Notes: a model not told the origin generated them from the sequence alone. A stretch of 64,000 nt of DNA from Bacteroides rodentium JCM 16496 (GCF_000614125.1 NZ_BAKJ01000022.1:1-64000); one strand, 5' to 3'. Shown: positions 8,967-18,365, numbered from the stretch's first letter. Numbers and translations: made by a program.

Positions 8967-9845
8967 ATGAGACCTAAACTAAGCATTATAACTGTAAACT
9001 TTAATAATAACAGTGGTCTAAGCAAAACGTTGGAAAGTGTCAGACACCAGTCTTTTTCCTCTTACGAGCATATTATTATTGATGCCGGTTCCAAGGATGG
9101 TAGTCTGGAAACAATCAAGCAGTATGCGGAAGGAAACCCACATGTGACATTCTGGGTGTCAGAACCGGACAAAGGGATATACGACGGAATGAATAAGGGA
9201 ATAGAACATGCTGGTGGAGAATACTTGCAATTCCTTAATTCCGGTGATTTTTTGGTGGGAGATGTTTTAGGTCAGGTGGATTTTGATGGGACGGAATACA
9301 TTTATGGCGATGTAAGGGTTGCTGTTTCGGCAAATAAGACGATAGATGTGCAATCTCCTTTTCCTCTCGACCTTGTTTTCATTTTACTGAAAGATACAAT
9401 TTGTCATCAAGTGTGTTTCATTCATCACTCCCTTTTCAATAATCAACGATACAGAACAGACTATATCTTGGCATCCGATTGGATTCATATTGTAGAGAAT
9501 ATCATCCTGAAAGGATGCAGTTATAAACGTGTGCCGATATGCATTGCCGAATACGATGGAAATGGAATTAGTGCGTCCAGTGGGTCTTTAGGGGTGGACG
9601 AACGGATGCGTTGGATAAAGGATAATATACCGGCAGCATTTTATGATAGCTTGCTGGAACTCGATAGAACCCGGATGGAACTTAATGAGTACAAGAATTC
9701 TGAGTTAGGTAAAATAATCCCCATAGTGAGCCATACAAGGAGGTTCTCCAAACGTGCCCGGAAACTCGTTCTGTTCTTGTATAGAATAAATTCCATCTTC
9801 TCGTCTTCGTCAAAGCGGAATAAGAATCAGATAAAAAAGAAGTAG
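8967..9845 (+). CDS. Family 2 glycosyltransferase (WcaA/colanic-acid type)
   Basis: GT2 enzyme of 292 residues: KLSIITVNFNNNSGLSKTLE, IDAGSKDGSLETI, then SEPDKGIYDGMNKGI and FLNSGDFL. The SEPDKGIYDAMNKGI-like block is characteristic of GT2 proteins related to capsule and colanic-acid synthesis. It follows a 76-nt gap holding its own -7 box. The C-terminus is strongly basic (SSSKRNKNQIKKK). Confidence 0.88.
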   Translation: MRPKLSIITVNFNNNSGLSKTLESVRHQSFSSYEHIIIDAGSKDGSLETIKQYAEGNPHVTFWVSEPDKGIYDGMNKGIEHAGGEYLQFLNSGDFLVGDVLGQVDFDGTEYIYGDVRVAVSANKTIDVQSPFPLDLVFILLKDTICHQVCFIHHSLFNNQRYRTDYILASDWIHIVENIILKGCSYKRVPICIAEYDGNGISASSGSLGVDERMRWIKDNIPAAFYDSLLELDRTRMELNEYKNSELGKIIPIVSHTRRFSKRARKLVLFLYRINSIFSSSSKRNKNQIKKK

Positions 9846-9849
9846 TGGC

Positions 9850-10713
9850 ATGGATGTTGTGATATGTGTTTCTTCCAAAGACTGCTTGATTGTTAAGAAG
9901 ACTATTTTTTATATTCACCGGAATATAGAAAGCGATAATATCTATCTTATAACAGACAAGCATAGTTTCGGTTTCTTCTCAAAAAGGTTTCGGAGCAGAT
10001 ATAATGTCAGCCTGATTGATGAGGAAGAAATTGTTGCGGACCGTCGGCAGCTGGAGGGAATAGCTAGGCGGCACTTCACATGCGAGTATAGATTCGGATG
10101 GTATTACCAGCAGTTCCTCAAGATGGAATTTGCGCGTAGCCGATACGCCAAAGATTATTATCTGATATGGGATAGTGACACCATACCTCTTAATCGGTTA
10201 TCCTTTTTTACCTCAAATAAAATGATATTTACTCCGAAAACAGAATATCATGAGCCCTACTTCAGAACGATGCAGGCACTCATCGGCTATGATAAGGCTA
10301 CGGACTATTCATTTATTGCCGAACACATGCTCGTTTCTGTTCCTATTATGAAGGAGCTGATTCGGAAGATGGAAACTTCCGGTATTCCGGGCGATTCATG
10401 GTTTGAGAAGGTTATCAATGCAACTCCTGCGGATGAGCCAAATGGATTTTCTGAATTTGAGACTTATGGAACCTATTGCCGTGCTAATTATCCGGATTGT
10501 TTCATCTTGAAGGAACTCCGTACATTCAGAGAAGCAGGAAGCATTTATAGTCGTAGCATCTCTAAAAGAAAGCTCCGGAAATTATCCAGGAAATACGATA
10601 CTATTTCGTTGGAGAGCTGGAGCACTCCCCATAAGTTCGTTAGAAGATTTTGCAACGATATGGGGGAACATGTGTTCTATCCATTGATGAAACTGATTTC
10701 AAAATTACGGTAA
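9850..10713 (+). CDS. DUF6492-type putative glycosyltransferase
   Basis: The 287-residue protein looks like the DUF6492 group found in capsule clusters: an N-terminal Rossmann-like start (MDVVICVSSKDCLIVKKTIF), GWYYQQFLKMEFA and a DxD-like YLIWDSDTIPL that could bind a metal and nucleotide sugar. Its ATG is 4 nt after the preceding stop, so it is in the same transcript and is the last gene of the cluster. Family assignment is by overall motif resemblance only. The enzymatic role is inferred from the DxD motif and neighbours. Confidence 0.65.
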   Translation: MDVVICVSSKDCLIVKKTIFYIHRNIESDNIYLITDKHSFGFFSKRFRSRYNVSLIDEEEIVADRRQLEGIARRHFTCEYRFGWYYQQFLKMEFARSRYAKDYYLIWDSDTIPLNRLSFFTSNKMIFTPKTEYHEPYFRTMQALIGYDKATDYSFIAEHMLVSVPIMKELIRKMETSGIPGDSWFEKVINATPADEPNGFSEFETYGTYCRANYPDCFILKELRTFREAGSIYSRSISKRKLRKLSRKYDTISLESWSTPHKFVRRFCNDMGEHVFYPLMKLISKLR

Positions 10714-10772
10714 AACTGAAGGTGTGAAGCTGAATACTTTGGAGGAGGTTAGTCAGAAATAACCTGAAACCC

Positions 10773-10803
10773 TTTTCCATTCCCCCGTTTTCTTGTATCT
10801 TTG
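10773..10803 (+). promoter_or_regulatory. Promoter of the MsbA-like exporter
   Basis: TTTT (10773-10776), 19 nt, then TATCTTTG (10796-10803), about 29 nt before the ATG. It indicates that the exporter can be transcribed apart from the glycosyltransferase cluster. Confidence 0.6.
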
Positions 10804-10832
10804 CGACCTCATAATTCACTTAACTACAAGCA

Positions 10833-12671
10833 ATGAAGGAATTTCTGCAGCTGATGCGGCGCTTTGTGTCGCCTTACAAGAAGTATATCGGTTGGGCAAT
10901 CGTGCTCAATGTACTGTCTGCCATATTCAACGTATTTTCATTCACATTGTTGATTCCTATTCTTAATATCCTCTTCAAAACGGGGGAGAATACCAAAGTG
11001 TACGAGTACATGGAGTGGGGGAGCGAAGGCATCAAGGAAGTGGCGGTGAATAATTTCTATTACTACGTCACCCAGATGATTGAGACACACGGACCGCAGA
11101 TGACATTGCTGTTCATGGGACTCTTCCTTGCTTTCATGACTATGCTGAAGACTTCCTGCTATTTCGGCTCTTCCGCCATTATGATTCCCCTTCGTACGGG
11201 AGTGGTACGCGATATCCGCGTGATGGTCTATTCCAAAGTGATGCACTTGCCGCTCGGCTTTTTCTCTGAAGAACGGAAAGGGGACATCATTGCACGTATG
11301 AGCGGTGACGTAGGCGAAATTGAGAACTCCATTACCAGCTCACTGGATATGCTGCTCAAGAATCCTATCCTGATTCTGCTTTATTTTTCCACTCTGATTG
11401 TAACCAGCTGGCAGCTGACCCTGTTTACTGTCTTGGTATTGCCGGGTATGGGCTGGCTGATGGGAAAAGTCGGCAAGAAACTGAAACGCAAGTCGTTGGA
11501 AGCCCAAGGGAAATGGAGTGATACCATGTCTCAACTGGAAGAGACGCTTGGCGGACTGCGTATAATCAAGGCTTTCATAGCCGAAGACAAGATGGTGGAC
11601 CGCTTTAAGCAATGCAGCGACGAGCTGCGTGATGCCACCAACAAGGTAGCCATCCGTCAGTCGTTGGCACATCCGATGAGCGAATTCCTCGGTACGCTGC
11701 TCATTGTATTGGTGCTGTGGTTCGGTGGTTTGCTCATTTTGGGCGAAAGCTCTTCCATCGAGGCATCTACATTCATATTCTATATGGTGATTCTGTACAG
11801 CATCATCAATCCGCTGAAGGACTTTGCCAAGGCAGGATACAACATCCCGAAGGGTCTGGCATCCATGGAACGTGTGGACAAAATACTGAAAGCCGAGAAC
11901 CCCATTAAGGAACCGGTAAACCCGTTGCCGCTGCATGGGATGAATGACCGGATTGAATTTAAGGACCTCTCCTTCAGTTACGACGGCAAGCGCGAAGTGC
12001 TGAAGCACGTCAATCTGACGGTGCCCAAGGGGCAGACCATTGCACTTGTCGGCCAGTCCGGCTCCGGCAAATCTACATTGGTGGATTTGCTGCCGCGCTA
12101 TCACGATGTGCAGTTAGGTGAGATTACAATTGACGGCGTGAATATCAAGAATTTCCGCATCCACGACTTGCGCGCGTTGATAGGGAACGTGAACCAGGAG
12201 GCCATTCTGTTCAATGACACCTTCTTCAACAACATTGCCTTCGGTGTGGAAAATGCCACCATGGAGCAGGTGGTCGAAGCGGCAAAGATTGCCAATGCCC
12301 ACGACTTCATCATGGAGACCGAGCTCGGTTATCAGACCAACATCGGCGACCGTGGCGGCAAGCTTTCCGGCGGACAGCGCCAGCGCATCAGCATTGCCCG
12401 TGCCATCTTGAAGAATCCGCCTATCCTGATACTCGATGAGGCCACTTCAGCACTCGATACTGAAAGTGAACGTCTGGTGCAGGAGGCTCTGGAACGGCTG
12501 ATGAAGACCCGTACCACGATTGCCATCGCCCACCGCCTTTCCACCATCAAGAATGCGGATGAGATTTGTGTACTCTATGAAGGTGAAATAGTGGAACGCG
12601 GCAGACACGAGGAGCTTCTCGAGAAGAACGGCTACTATAAGAGACTGAATGATATGCAGTCTCTCTCATAG
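10833..12671 (+). CDS. MsbA-like ABC exporter (fused TMD-NBD)
   Basis: The 612-residue half-transporter has six predicted transmembrane helices in the first ~340 residues, with HLPLGFFSEERKGDIIARMS in the intracellular loop. The nucleotide-binding domain follows: Walker A GQSGSGKST (~407), Q-loop near NVNQEAILFND, ABC signature LSGGQRQRISIARA (~510) and Walker B ILILDEATSALD (~531). It would work as an inner-membrane homodimer flipping lipid A-core or another lipid-linked glycan. Its place next to a glycan cluster fits LPS or surface-polysaccharide lipid export, but the own promoter and strong housekeeping look suggest a general MsbA role. Confidence 0.9.
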   Translation: MKEFLQLMRRFVSPYKKYIGWAIVLNVLSAIFNVFSFTLLIPILNILFKTGENTKVYEYMEWGSEGIKEVAVNNFYYYVTQMIETHGPQMTLLFMGLFLAFMTMLKTSCYFGSSAIMIPLRTGVVRDIRVMVYSKVMHLPLGFFSEERKGDIIARMSGDVGEIENSITSSLDMLLKNPILILLYFSTLIVTSWQLTLFTVLVLPGMGWLMGKVGKKLKRKSLEAQGKWSDTMSQLEETLGGLRIIKAFIAEDKMVDRFKQCSDELRDATNKVAIRQSLAHPMSEFLGTLLIVLVLWFGGLLILGESSSIEASTFIFYMVILYSIINPLKDFAKAGYNIPKGLASMERVDKILKAENPIKEPVNPLPLHGMNDRIEFKDLSFSYDGKREVLKHVNLTVPKGQTIALVGQSGSGKSTLVDLLPRYHDVQLGEITIDGVNIKNFRIHDLRALIGNVNQEAILFNDTFFNNIAFGVENATMEQVVEAAKIANAHDFIMETELGYQTNIGDRGGKLSGGQRQRISIARAILKNPPILILDEATSALDTESERLVQEALERLMKTRTTIAIAHRLSTIKNADEICVLYEGEIVERGRHEELLEKNGYYKRLNDMQSLS

Positions 12672-12710
12672 AAATAAAATTCTGCGTACTTTGCTTCCAC
12701 CCGCTTGTGC

Positions 12711-12757
12711 TAGGCTGTTATGACTAAATAGGAAGTTAATTTCCTGCAAACAGCCTA
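12711..12757 (+). terminator. Nested hairpin after the ABC exporter
   Basis: TAGGCTGTT (12711-12719) pairs with AACAGCCTA (12749-12757). Inside it AGGAA pairs with TTCCT. A pyrimidine-rich TTAATTCTTCTTTC tract follows, so a transcription-terminating role is likely. Confidence 0.55.
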
Positions 12758-12929
12758 TTAATTCTTCTTTCTCTTCTATATTTCTTACGCAGAAGCTATG
12801 ATGCAGGTGGGTGTTGGCGGCTGCCGGCAGAGTGTTTCACGGCCGTTAGGCGATGATGAATAAAGGGCGTTCTTTTACCTTTTACGCTTTTTTAATATCC
12901 GCTTGCTTCCATTCTATCACTAATTATCC

Positions 12930-12937
12930 TATTTTTG
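12930..12937 (+). promoter_or_regulatory. -7 box of the keto-sugar operon
   Basis: TATTTTTG fits TAnnTTTG and is followed by a roughly 150-nt leader to the ATG at 13095. The nearest upstream TTG (12903-12905) is farther than ideal, so activation by a regulator is possible. Confidence 0.4.
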
Positions 12938-13094
12938 CAAAGAACACATACATAAACATTGCAAATATCATGAAAAAATTATATCCAACGTCTACGACGA
13001 CAGCTACTATGACTATCAGTCCAAGTACTCTTAATCATGTAATTCAATCGACCCCGATAATACTATAACTGTAAATATTTAATATTCGCCTACC

Positions 13095-14172
13095 ATGAAA
13101 ATAAAAGTTGGTTTGATAGGGTTCGGCAGAATGGGGCAAATGTATTGGGAGGAAATGCAGAAAAGCGGTCGATGGGAGATCGCATATATCTGCGATACCG
13201 ATCCGGCCTCCCGAGAATTGGCAAGAAACCTTTCCCCTTCATCCAGAATCATATCCGATGAACAAGAAATCTTTGACGACCAGAGTGTAGAAGCTGTTGG
13301 TCTTTTTGCATTGGCAAATTCCAGAAAAGAACAAATAGAGAAAGCTGTCCGGAGCCATAAGCATATCCTGACGGAGAAACCCATTGCCGATACCATTGAC
13401 AAGGAATGGGAAATTGTGGACCTGATTGAAAAGTATGACCGCATTGCCGCTGTCAACCTTTATCTGCGCAACTCCTGGTATCACCAGGCTATGAAGCAGT
13501 TTATCGATGAAGGCGAGATTGGCGAACTGGCCATTTTGCGTATCTGCACATGACTCCGGGACTGGCGCCGGGTGAGGGACACGAATATGAGGCCCCGCCT
13601 ATCACGACTGCGGCATGCACTACATAGACATTGCCCGCTGGTATGCCGACAGTGAATACAAGACCTGGCATGCGCAAGGTATGCGGATGTGGGACTACAA
13701 GGACCCTTGGTGGGTACAGTGCCACGGTACGTTCGAGAACGGCATCGCCTTCGATGTCACACAAGGATTCGTCTACGGACAACTCTCCAGAAACCAGACT
13801 CATAATGCATATACGGACATTATCGGTACAAAAGGTATCGTGCGCATGACGCATGATTTCCGGACTGCCGTGGTGGAACTTCACGGCGTGAACCGTACGC
13901 TTCGCCTGGAGAAACCGTTTGGCGGGAAGAACCTGGATAAGCTATGCAATATTATGGCCGACTCCATCGAGAGCGGGAAACGCGATCCGAGATTGCCGCA
14001 GATGCGCGACTCGGCCATTGCTTCCCAATATGGATGGACCTTCCTGGAGGACGCGCGCCGCCACGACCTGCCCGGCATAGGCGACTTGCAGACGCTGGAG
14101 GAAATCAGGGAGCGCCGGAGGCATATGAAAGAAGGTTACGGACTGCTCCGTCCGAAGAAGACGGTAGTCTGA
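13095..14172 (+). CDS. Gfo/Idh/MocA-family oxidoreductase (two frameshifts)
   Basis: NAD(P)-dependent sugar dehydrogenase type. N-terminal Rossmann motif VGLIGFGRMGQMY, cofactor-site TEKPIAD (~96-102), then the C-terminal catalytic domain with GMHYIDIARWY. No signal peptide, so cytoplasmic. The frame breaks at about 13551 and 13592. Adding one C (TGCCACATG) and one G (GAGGGCCCC) restores RICHMTPGLAPGEGHEYEGP and then AYHDCGMHYIDIARWY, giving about 360 residues, a normal family length. It opens a four-gene set with a second, exported Gfo/Idh protein, a DUF1080 lipoprotein and an isomerase-like lipoprotein, which together suggest 3-keto-sugar formation or reduction. Confidence 0.85.
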
Positions 14173-14237
14173 TGCCTACTGTAATAGGGATTGTTTTAAA
14201 ACTCATTATATTAACCGATTTTAAAATCTAAAGAACC

Positions 14238-15724
14238 ATGTCGAAATTTACAAGAAGAGAATTTCTTAAGACCGGAGGTTTAGCTTTGGCGGGTCTTACC
14301 ATTGCTCCAAGCAGCATTTTGGGTAAGAGCCACGGACACGTACCTCCCAGTGACCGTTTGAACATTGCTGCCGTAGGTATCGGTGGCATGGGACACACTA
14401 ACATTAATCATGTAAAGGCTACGGAAAATATCGTGGCGCTTTGTGACGTAGACTGGCGCTACGCGAAAGGTGTGTTCGATGAGCTCCCTAATGCGAAGAA
14501 GTATTGGGACTATCGTAAGATGTACGATGAGATGGGCAAGGACATCGATGCCGTTATCATCGCTACTGCCGACCATACACATGCCATCATCACTGCTGAC
14601 GCCATGACGATGGGCAAACACGTATATTGCCAGAAGCCGTTGACGCACTCTGTATACGAGTCCCGTCTGCTTACCCGCCTGGCTGCTTCTACGGGTGTAG
14701 TTACCCAGATGGGTAACCAGGGTTCCTCGGATGAAGGTACCGACCTGGTGTGCGAGTGGATATGGAACGGCGAAATCGGTGACGTGACGAAGGTGGAATG
14801 TGCTACCGACCGTCCCATCTGGCCGCAAGGTTGAATGTGCCGGAGAAGGAAGACCGCATTCCCAAAACCCTGAACTGGGATTTGTTTACCGGTCCTGCCA
14901 AGATGAATCCATATAACGAAATCTATCATCCCTGGAACTGGCGCGGATGGTGGGATTATGGTACGGGTGCTTTGGGCGATATGGCTTGCCACATCCTGCA
15001 CCAGCCGTTCAGAGCTTTGAAGTTGCTGTATCCTACCAAGGTAGAAGGTTCGTCTACATTGTTGCTCAATGCCTGCGCTCCGCAAGCACAGCACGTGAAG
15101 CTGACTTTCCCCGCACGCGAGAATATGCCGAAGGTGGCTATGCCCGAAGTGGAAGTTCACTGGTATGATGGTGGCATGATGCCCGACCGTCCGAAAGGCT
15201 TCCCCGAAGGAAAGCAACTGATGCAGAGCGGTGGCGGTCTGACCATCTTCCACGGAACGAAGGATACGCTGATTTGCGGTTGCTACGGACAGAATCCGTG
15301 GTTGCTTTCTGGCCGTGTGCCCAATGCACCGAAGGTTTGCCGCCGCGTGCCGAAGGCTATGAGTGGCGGTCATGAGATGGACTGGGTACGTGCTTGTAAG
15401 GAAAGTGCTTCCAGCCGCGTAATGCCTAAGTCTGACTTCTCCGAAGCCGGACCGATGAACGAAATGGTGGCAATGGGTGTACTGGCCATTCGTCTGCAGG
15501 GTCTGAACAAGACACTGGAATGGGACGGCGCCAACATGCGCTTCACCAATATCGGCGATGACGAAACATTGCGTACAGTCATCAAGGACGGCTTCAAGAT
15601 ACACAACGGCCATCCGAGCTTCGACAAGACATGGACAGACCCGGTAAATGCCAAGGCTTTTGCAGAAGAGCTCATCAAGCACAACTACCGCGAAGGCTGG
15701 AAGTTGCCCGATATGCCCAGATAA
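14238..15724 (+). CDS. Exported Gfo/Idh/MocA oxidoreductase with twin-arginine signal (frameshifted)
   Basis: Begins SKFTRREFLKTGGLALAGLT, a twin-arginine (Tat) signal, so it is probably exported folded with its nicotinamide cofactor. The Rossmann domain starts NIAAVGIGGMGHTN. CQKPLTHS (~132-139) is the cofactor-site Lys-Pro motif. The C-terminal domain contains WNWRGWWDYGTGALGDMACH. One T is missing near 14832 (GGTTGAAT, expected GGTTTGAAT), which splits the gene. Restored, it reads PIWPQGLNVPEKEDRIP and the product is about 496 residues. Similar exported proteins in Bacteroidota act on glycosides through C3 oxidation. The exact substrate is unknown. Confidence 0.87.
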
Positions 15725-15734
15725 ACATTAAAAA

Positions 15735-15762
15735 GAGCATCGGAACTTGGTTTCTGATGCTC
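15735..15762 (+). terminator. Intra-operon hairpin
   Basis: GAGCATC (15735-15741) pairs with GATGCTC (15756-15762), extended by an inner GAA/TTC pairing. No strong T-run follows. It may partly terminate transcription or protect the upstream message between the oxidoreductase and the DUF1080 gene. Confidence 0.4.
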
Positions 15763-15796
15763 ATAAACGAATACTAATCATTTAATTTTTCAGATT

Positions 15797-16672
15797 ATGA
15801 AGAAAATATATTATCCTTTGGCTTGTTGCCTTATCGGAGGTATGCTCGCCTCTTGTGGTGGCGGTGCAAAGAAATCGAACGCTACGGAAGAAGCCGCAGC
15901 TTCCACTACAACTACTTTGTCTTACTCCAAATCCTTGAAAGCCGACGAAACCGAAAGCTTGAATCTGCCGGTAGACGCAGATGGTTACATTACTATCTTT
16001 GACGGAACAAGCTTCAACGGATGGCGCGGTTACGGCAAGGATAAGGTGCCTTCCCGCTGGATTATCGAAGACGGTTGTATTAAGTTCTGCGGAAGTGGTA
16101 CAGGTGAAGGTCAGACCGGTGAGGGGGGCGACTTGATTTTCGCTCACAAGTTCAAGAACTTTGAGTTGGAGCTGGAATGGAAGGTTTCCAAAGGTGGTAA
16201 CTCCGGTATCTTCTATTTGGCTCAGGAGGTCACTTCCAAGGACAAGGACGGCAACGAAGTGTTGGAACCCATCTATATCTCTGCTCCCGAATATCAGGTG
16301 TTGGACAATGCCAACCATCCTGATGCCAAACTGGGCAAGGACAACAACCGCCAATCGGCTTCTCTCTATGATATGATTCCGGCTGTTCCGCAGAATGCAA
16401 ATCCTTTCGGCGAATGGAACAAGGCCAAAATCATGGTATATAAAGGCACCGTGGTTCACGGTCAGAACGATGAGAATGTAGTGGAATATCACTTGTGGAC
16501 CAAACAATGGACTGATATGTTGCAGGCTAGCAAATTCAGCGAAGAGAAGTGGCCCTTGGCATTCGAGTTGCTGAACAATTGCGGTGGTGAGAATCACGAA
16601 GGTTTCATCGGATTGCAAGATCATGGCGATGACGTATGGTACCGCAACATCCGTGTAAAGGTTCTCGACTAA
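15797..16672 (+). CDS. DUF1080 (3-keto-disaccharide hydrolase family) lipoprotein
   Basis: The 291-residue lipoprotein has a signal peptide ending in LASC (Cys ~20) followed by GGG. The body is a DUF1080 jelly-roll domain: IFDGTSFNGWRGYG, LIFAHKFKNFELELEWKVS, GGNSGIFYLAQE, EYQVLDNANHPD and a C-terminal GFIGLQDHGDDVWYRNI. The family is linked to cleavage of 3-keto-glycosides. It lies between an exported dehydrogenase and an isomerase-like lipoprotein. It probably acts in the periplasm or on the outer membrane, cleaving or dehydrating the oxidised sugar. Confidence 0.9.
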   Translation: MKKIYYPLACCLIGGMLASCGGGAKKSNATEEAAASTTTTLSYSKSLKADETESLNLPVDADGYITIFDGTSFNGWRGYGKDKVPSRWIIEDGCIKFCGSGTGEGQTGEGGDLIFAHKFKNFELELEWKVSKGGNSGIFYLAQEVTSKDKDGNEVLEPIYISAPEYQVLDNANHPDAKLGKDNNRQSASLYDMIPAVPQNANPFGEWNKAKIMVYKGTVVHGQNDENVVEYHLWTKQWTDMLQASKFSEEKWPLAFELLNNCGGENHEGFIGLQDHGDDVWYRNIRVKVLD

Positions 16673-16695
16673 TCCTTTCTAAAAAAGATAGTACT

Positions 16696-17597
16696 ATGAG
16701 AATCAAACATATGATGATCTTGTCAGCATTGTGCTTATCCATGATGGCCACAAGCTGTAGCAGCCAGAGCACGGAAACGACGCCGGAAACGACGAAAAAG
16801 GAAGTAGCCATCCAACTCTACTCTGTAAGAGACTTGGTGAAGGACGGCAGTAACCTCGACCAGATTCTGAAAGACTTGGCTGATATGGGCTATACCAGTG
16901 TGGAGGCCGCCAACTACAATGACGGTAAGTTCTACGGCAAGACTCCCCAGGAGTTCAAGCAGATGGTGGAAAAGAACGGTATGACCGTGCTTTCTTCGCA
17001 CACTACCCACGGGTTGTCGGACGAGGAACTGGCTTCGGGCGACTTTACGGAAGCCTTGAATGGTGGGACCAGTGCATTGCTGCCCATAAGGAGGCCGGTA
17101 TGGAGTATATCGTGACTCCGTATCTCTCCGTTCCCAAGACATTGAAAGACTTGCAGACCTACTGCGACTATTACAATGAAGTGGGCAAGCGCTGCCAGGC
17201 TGCCGGTCTGAAATACGGTTACCATAATCATGCCCATGAATTCCAGAAAGTGGAAGACAAGGAGCTGATGCTGGACTACATGCTGCAACACACCAATCCC
17301 GAATATGTATTCTTCCAGATGGACGTTTACTGGGTAGTGCGCGGCCAGAATAGCCCGGTGGATTACTTCAACAAGTATCCCGGACGTTTCACCATGCTCC
17401 ATATCAAGGATCACCGCGAGATTGGACAGAGTGGTATGGTAGGTTATGATGCTATCTTCAAGAATACGGATGTTGCCGGTGTGCGCCACATCGTAGCTGA
17501 GATTGAGAAATACAGCTGCCCCGTAGAAGAGAGTGTGAAGCAGAGTCTTGACTACTTGCTTGATGCTCCTTTCGTGAAGGCATCGTATAGCAAATAA
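16696..17597 (+). CDS. Sugar phosphate isomerase/epimerase-like lipoprotein (frameshifted)
   Basis: A lipoprotein signal (MRIKHMMILSALCLSMMATS, then Cys at ~21) precedes a xylose-isomerase-like TIM barrel: KEVAIQLYSVRDLV, MGYTSVEAANYNDG, then KYGYHNHAHEF, MDVYWVVRGQNSPVDYF and MLHIKDH, residues usual for metal binding in this family. One A is missing at about 17060 (TTGAATGG, expected TTGAAATGG). Restoring it yields ALKWWDQCIAAHKEAGMEYI and a protein of about 300 residues. Being membrane-anchored and outside the cytoplasm, it cannot use phosphorylated sugars in the normal way. In this operon a role in handling keto-sugar intermediates is more likely. Confidence 0.85.
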
Positions 17598-17603
17598 AAC
17601 CTG

Positions 17604-17707
17604 TTTCACCACAGATTACACGAATTTGCACTGATTGATATTGCAGGTTATCAATAGGCTTAATTGATGCTGCGGATCTGTGTAAATCTGTGAAATCTGT
17701 GGTGAAA
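17604..17707. repeat. Dispersed CCACAGATT hairpin element, copy 1
   Basis: TTTCACCACAGATT at the left end pairs with AATCTGTGGTGAAA at the right end, with further partial pairing inward (AGATTACACGAATTTGCA against TGTGTAAATCT). It lies between the convergent isomerase-like and RNase HI genes. The same element recurs at 22466-22558 and 29706-29801. Confidence 0.85.
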
Positions 17708-17712
17708 TTATT

Positions 17713-18348
17713 TTATTTCCTTCCGAAGTCGGCCGGAATTTCTCCCCATTGCTTTGTTTCCCATTTCAGGATGCGGGTGGTATAGGTGTTTTCGCGCAAC
17801 CACTTCTCCGCACGTTCTATCAGGCGGAAAAGCTCTTCGGTCTTGGCGTCGCGCGGCAGTTTGGTCTTGCATTTTTTCTGTTTTATCCAGTTGATGGCGT
17901 TTACGCTGTCGCTGTAGATGGGCATGTCGAAACCTTTCTGTTTCAACAAGGCAAGTCCGTGGACAATGGCGAGGAATTCGCCGATATTGTTGGTTCCATA
18001 CATCGGCCCGAAGTGAAAGATTTCCTGACGGCTGGCGACGTGTACTCCCCGGTACTCCATGGCACCGGGATTTCCGCTGCAGGCGGCGTCTACGGCAAGG
18101 CTGTTTTCTGCAACGGCGGCAGGAAGGGGAGCGTCGGCGTCGGGAATGGTCTTGGCAGGAGAAGGGGCCGACCGCTTGATGTACGCGTACGGCGAAGAGG
18201 CAAAGGCTTTTTCCGCTTCCTCGCGTGATTCGAACGACTTGTATTTTGCTCCTTCGTAGCCTTTGGTCTGCAATTGGCAGTCTGTCCAGGAAGTGTAGAT
18301 ACCCGGGCTGACTCCCGCCCATACGACGTAGTATTTTTCTTTCTTCAT
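17713..18348 (-). CDS. rnhA: Ribonuclease HI with N-terminal viroplasmin domain
   Basis: About 212 residues. The first ~50 form a viroplasmin/RNase-H1 N-terminal domain (YYVVWAGVSPGIYTSW, then KGYEGAKYKSFESREEAEKA), a hybrid-binding module. The C-terminal RNase H domain has AVDAACSGNPG, GTNNIGEFLAIVHGL and IYSDSVNAINWI, supplying the acidic catalytic residues, and ends EIPADFGRK. It removes RNA from RNA/DNA hybrids in the cytoplasm. Start chosen at 18348 (MKKEKYY): the ATG 12 nt upstream overlaps the -7 box and cannot be in the mRNA, so the message is nearly leaderless. It is flanked by a hairpin repeat on its 3' side. Confidence 0.9.
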   Translation of the reverse strand: MKKEKYYVVWAGVSPGIYTSWTDCQLQTKGYEGAKYKSFESREEAEKAFASSPYAYIKRSAPSPAKTIPDADAPLPAAVAENSLAVDAACSGNPGAMEYRGVHVASRQEIFHFGPMYGTNNIGEFLAIVHGLALLKQKGFDMPIYSDSVNAINWIKQKKCKTKLPRDAKTEELFRLIERAEKWLRENTYTTRILKWETKQWGEIPADFGRK

Positions 18349-18357
18349 AACTGCGGA

Positions 18358-18365
18358 CAAAGGTA
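18358..18365 (-). promoter_or_regulatory. -7 box that fixes the rnhA start
   Basis: TACCTTTG on the minus strand, ending 9 nt before the ATG at 18348. The 5' leader would be only a few nucleotides. Confidence 0.6.

Larger units (their letters stand above)
12672..13094. other. Intergenic region with terminator and promoter, no clear gene
   Basis: It holds a nested hairpin (12711-12757) after the exporter and a -7 box (12930-12937) before the oxidoreductase operon. A short frame starting at ATG 12970 (MKKLYPTSTTTATM) and, one frame over, a tyrosine-rich string ending YYDYQSKYS are present in the leader. Neither resembles a known small protein and neither is annotated as a gene. Confidence 0.5.

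Noticed and set aside
12853..13068. Short plus-strand frame of 71 codons before the oxidoreductase operon
   Set aside because: It spans the predicted promoter and leader and its peptide resembles no protein. The ATG at 12970 alone is not convincing.
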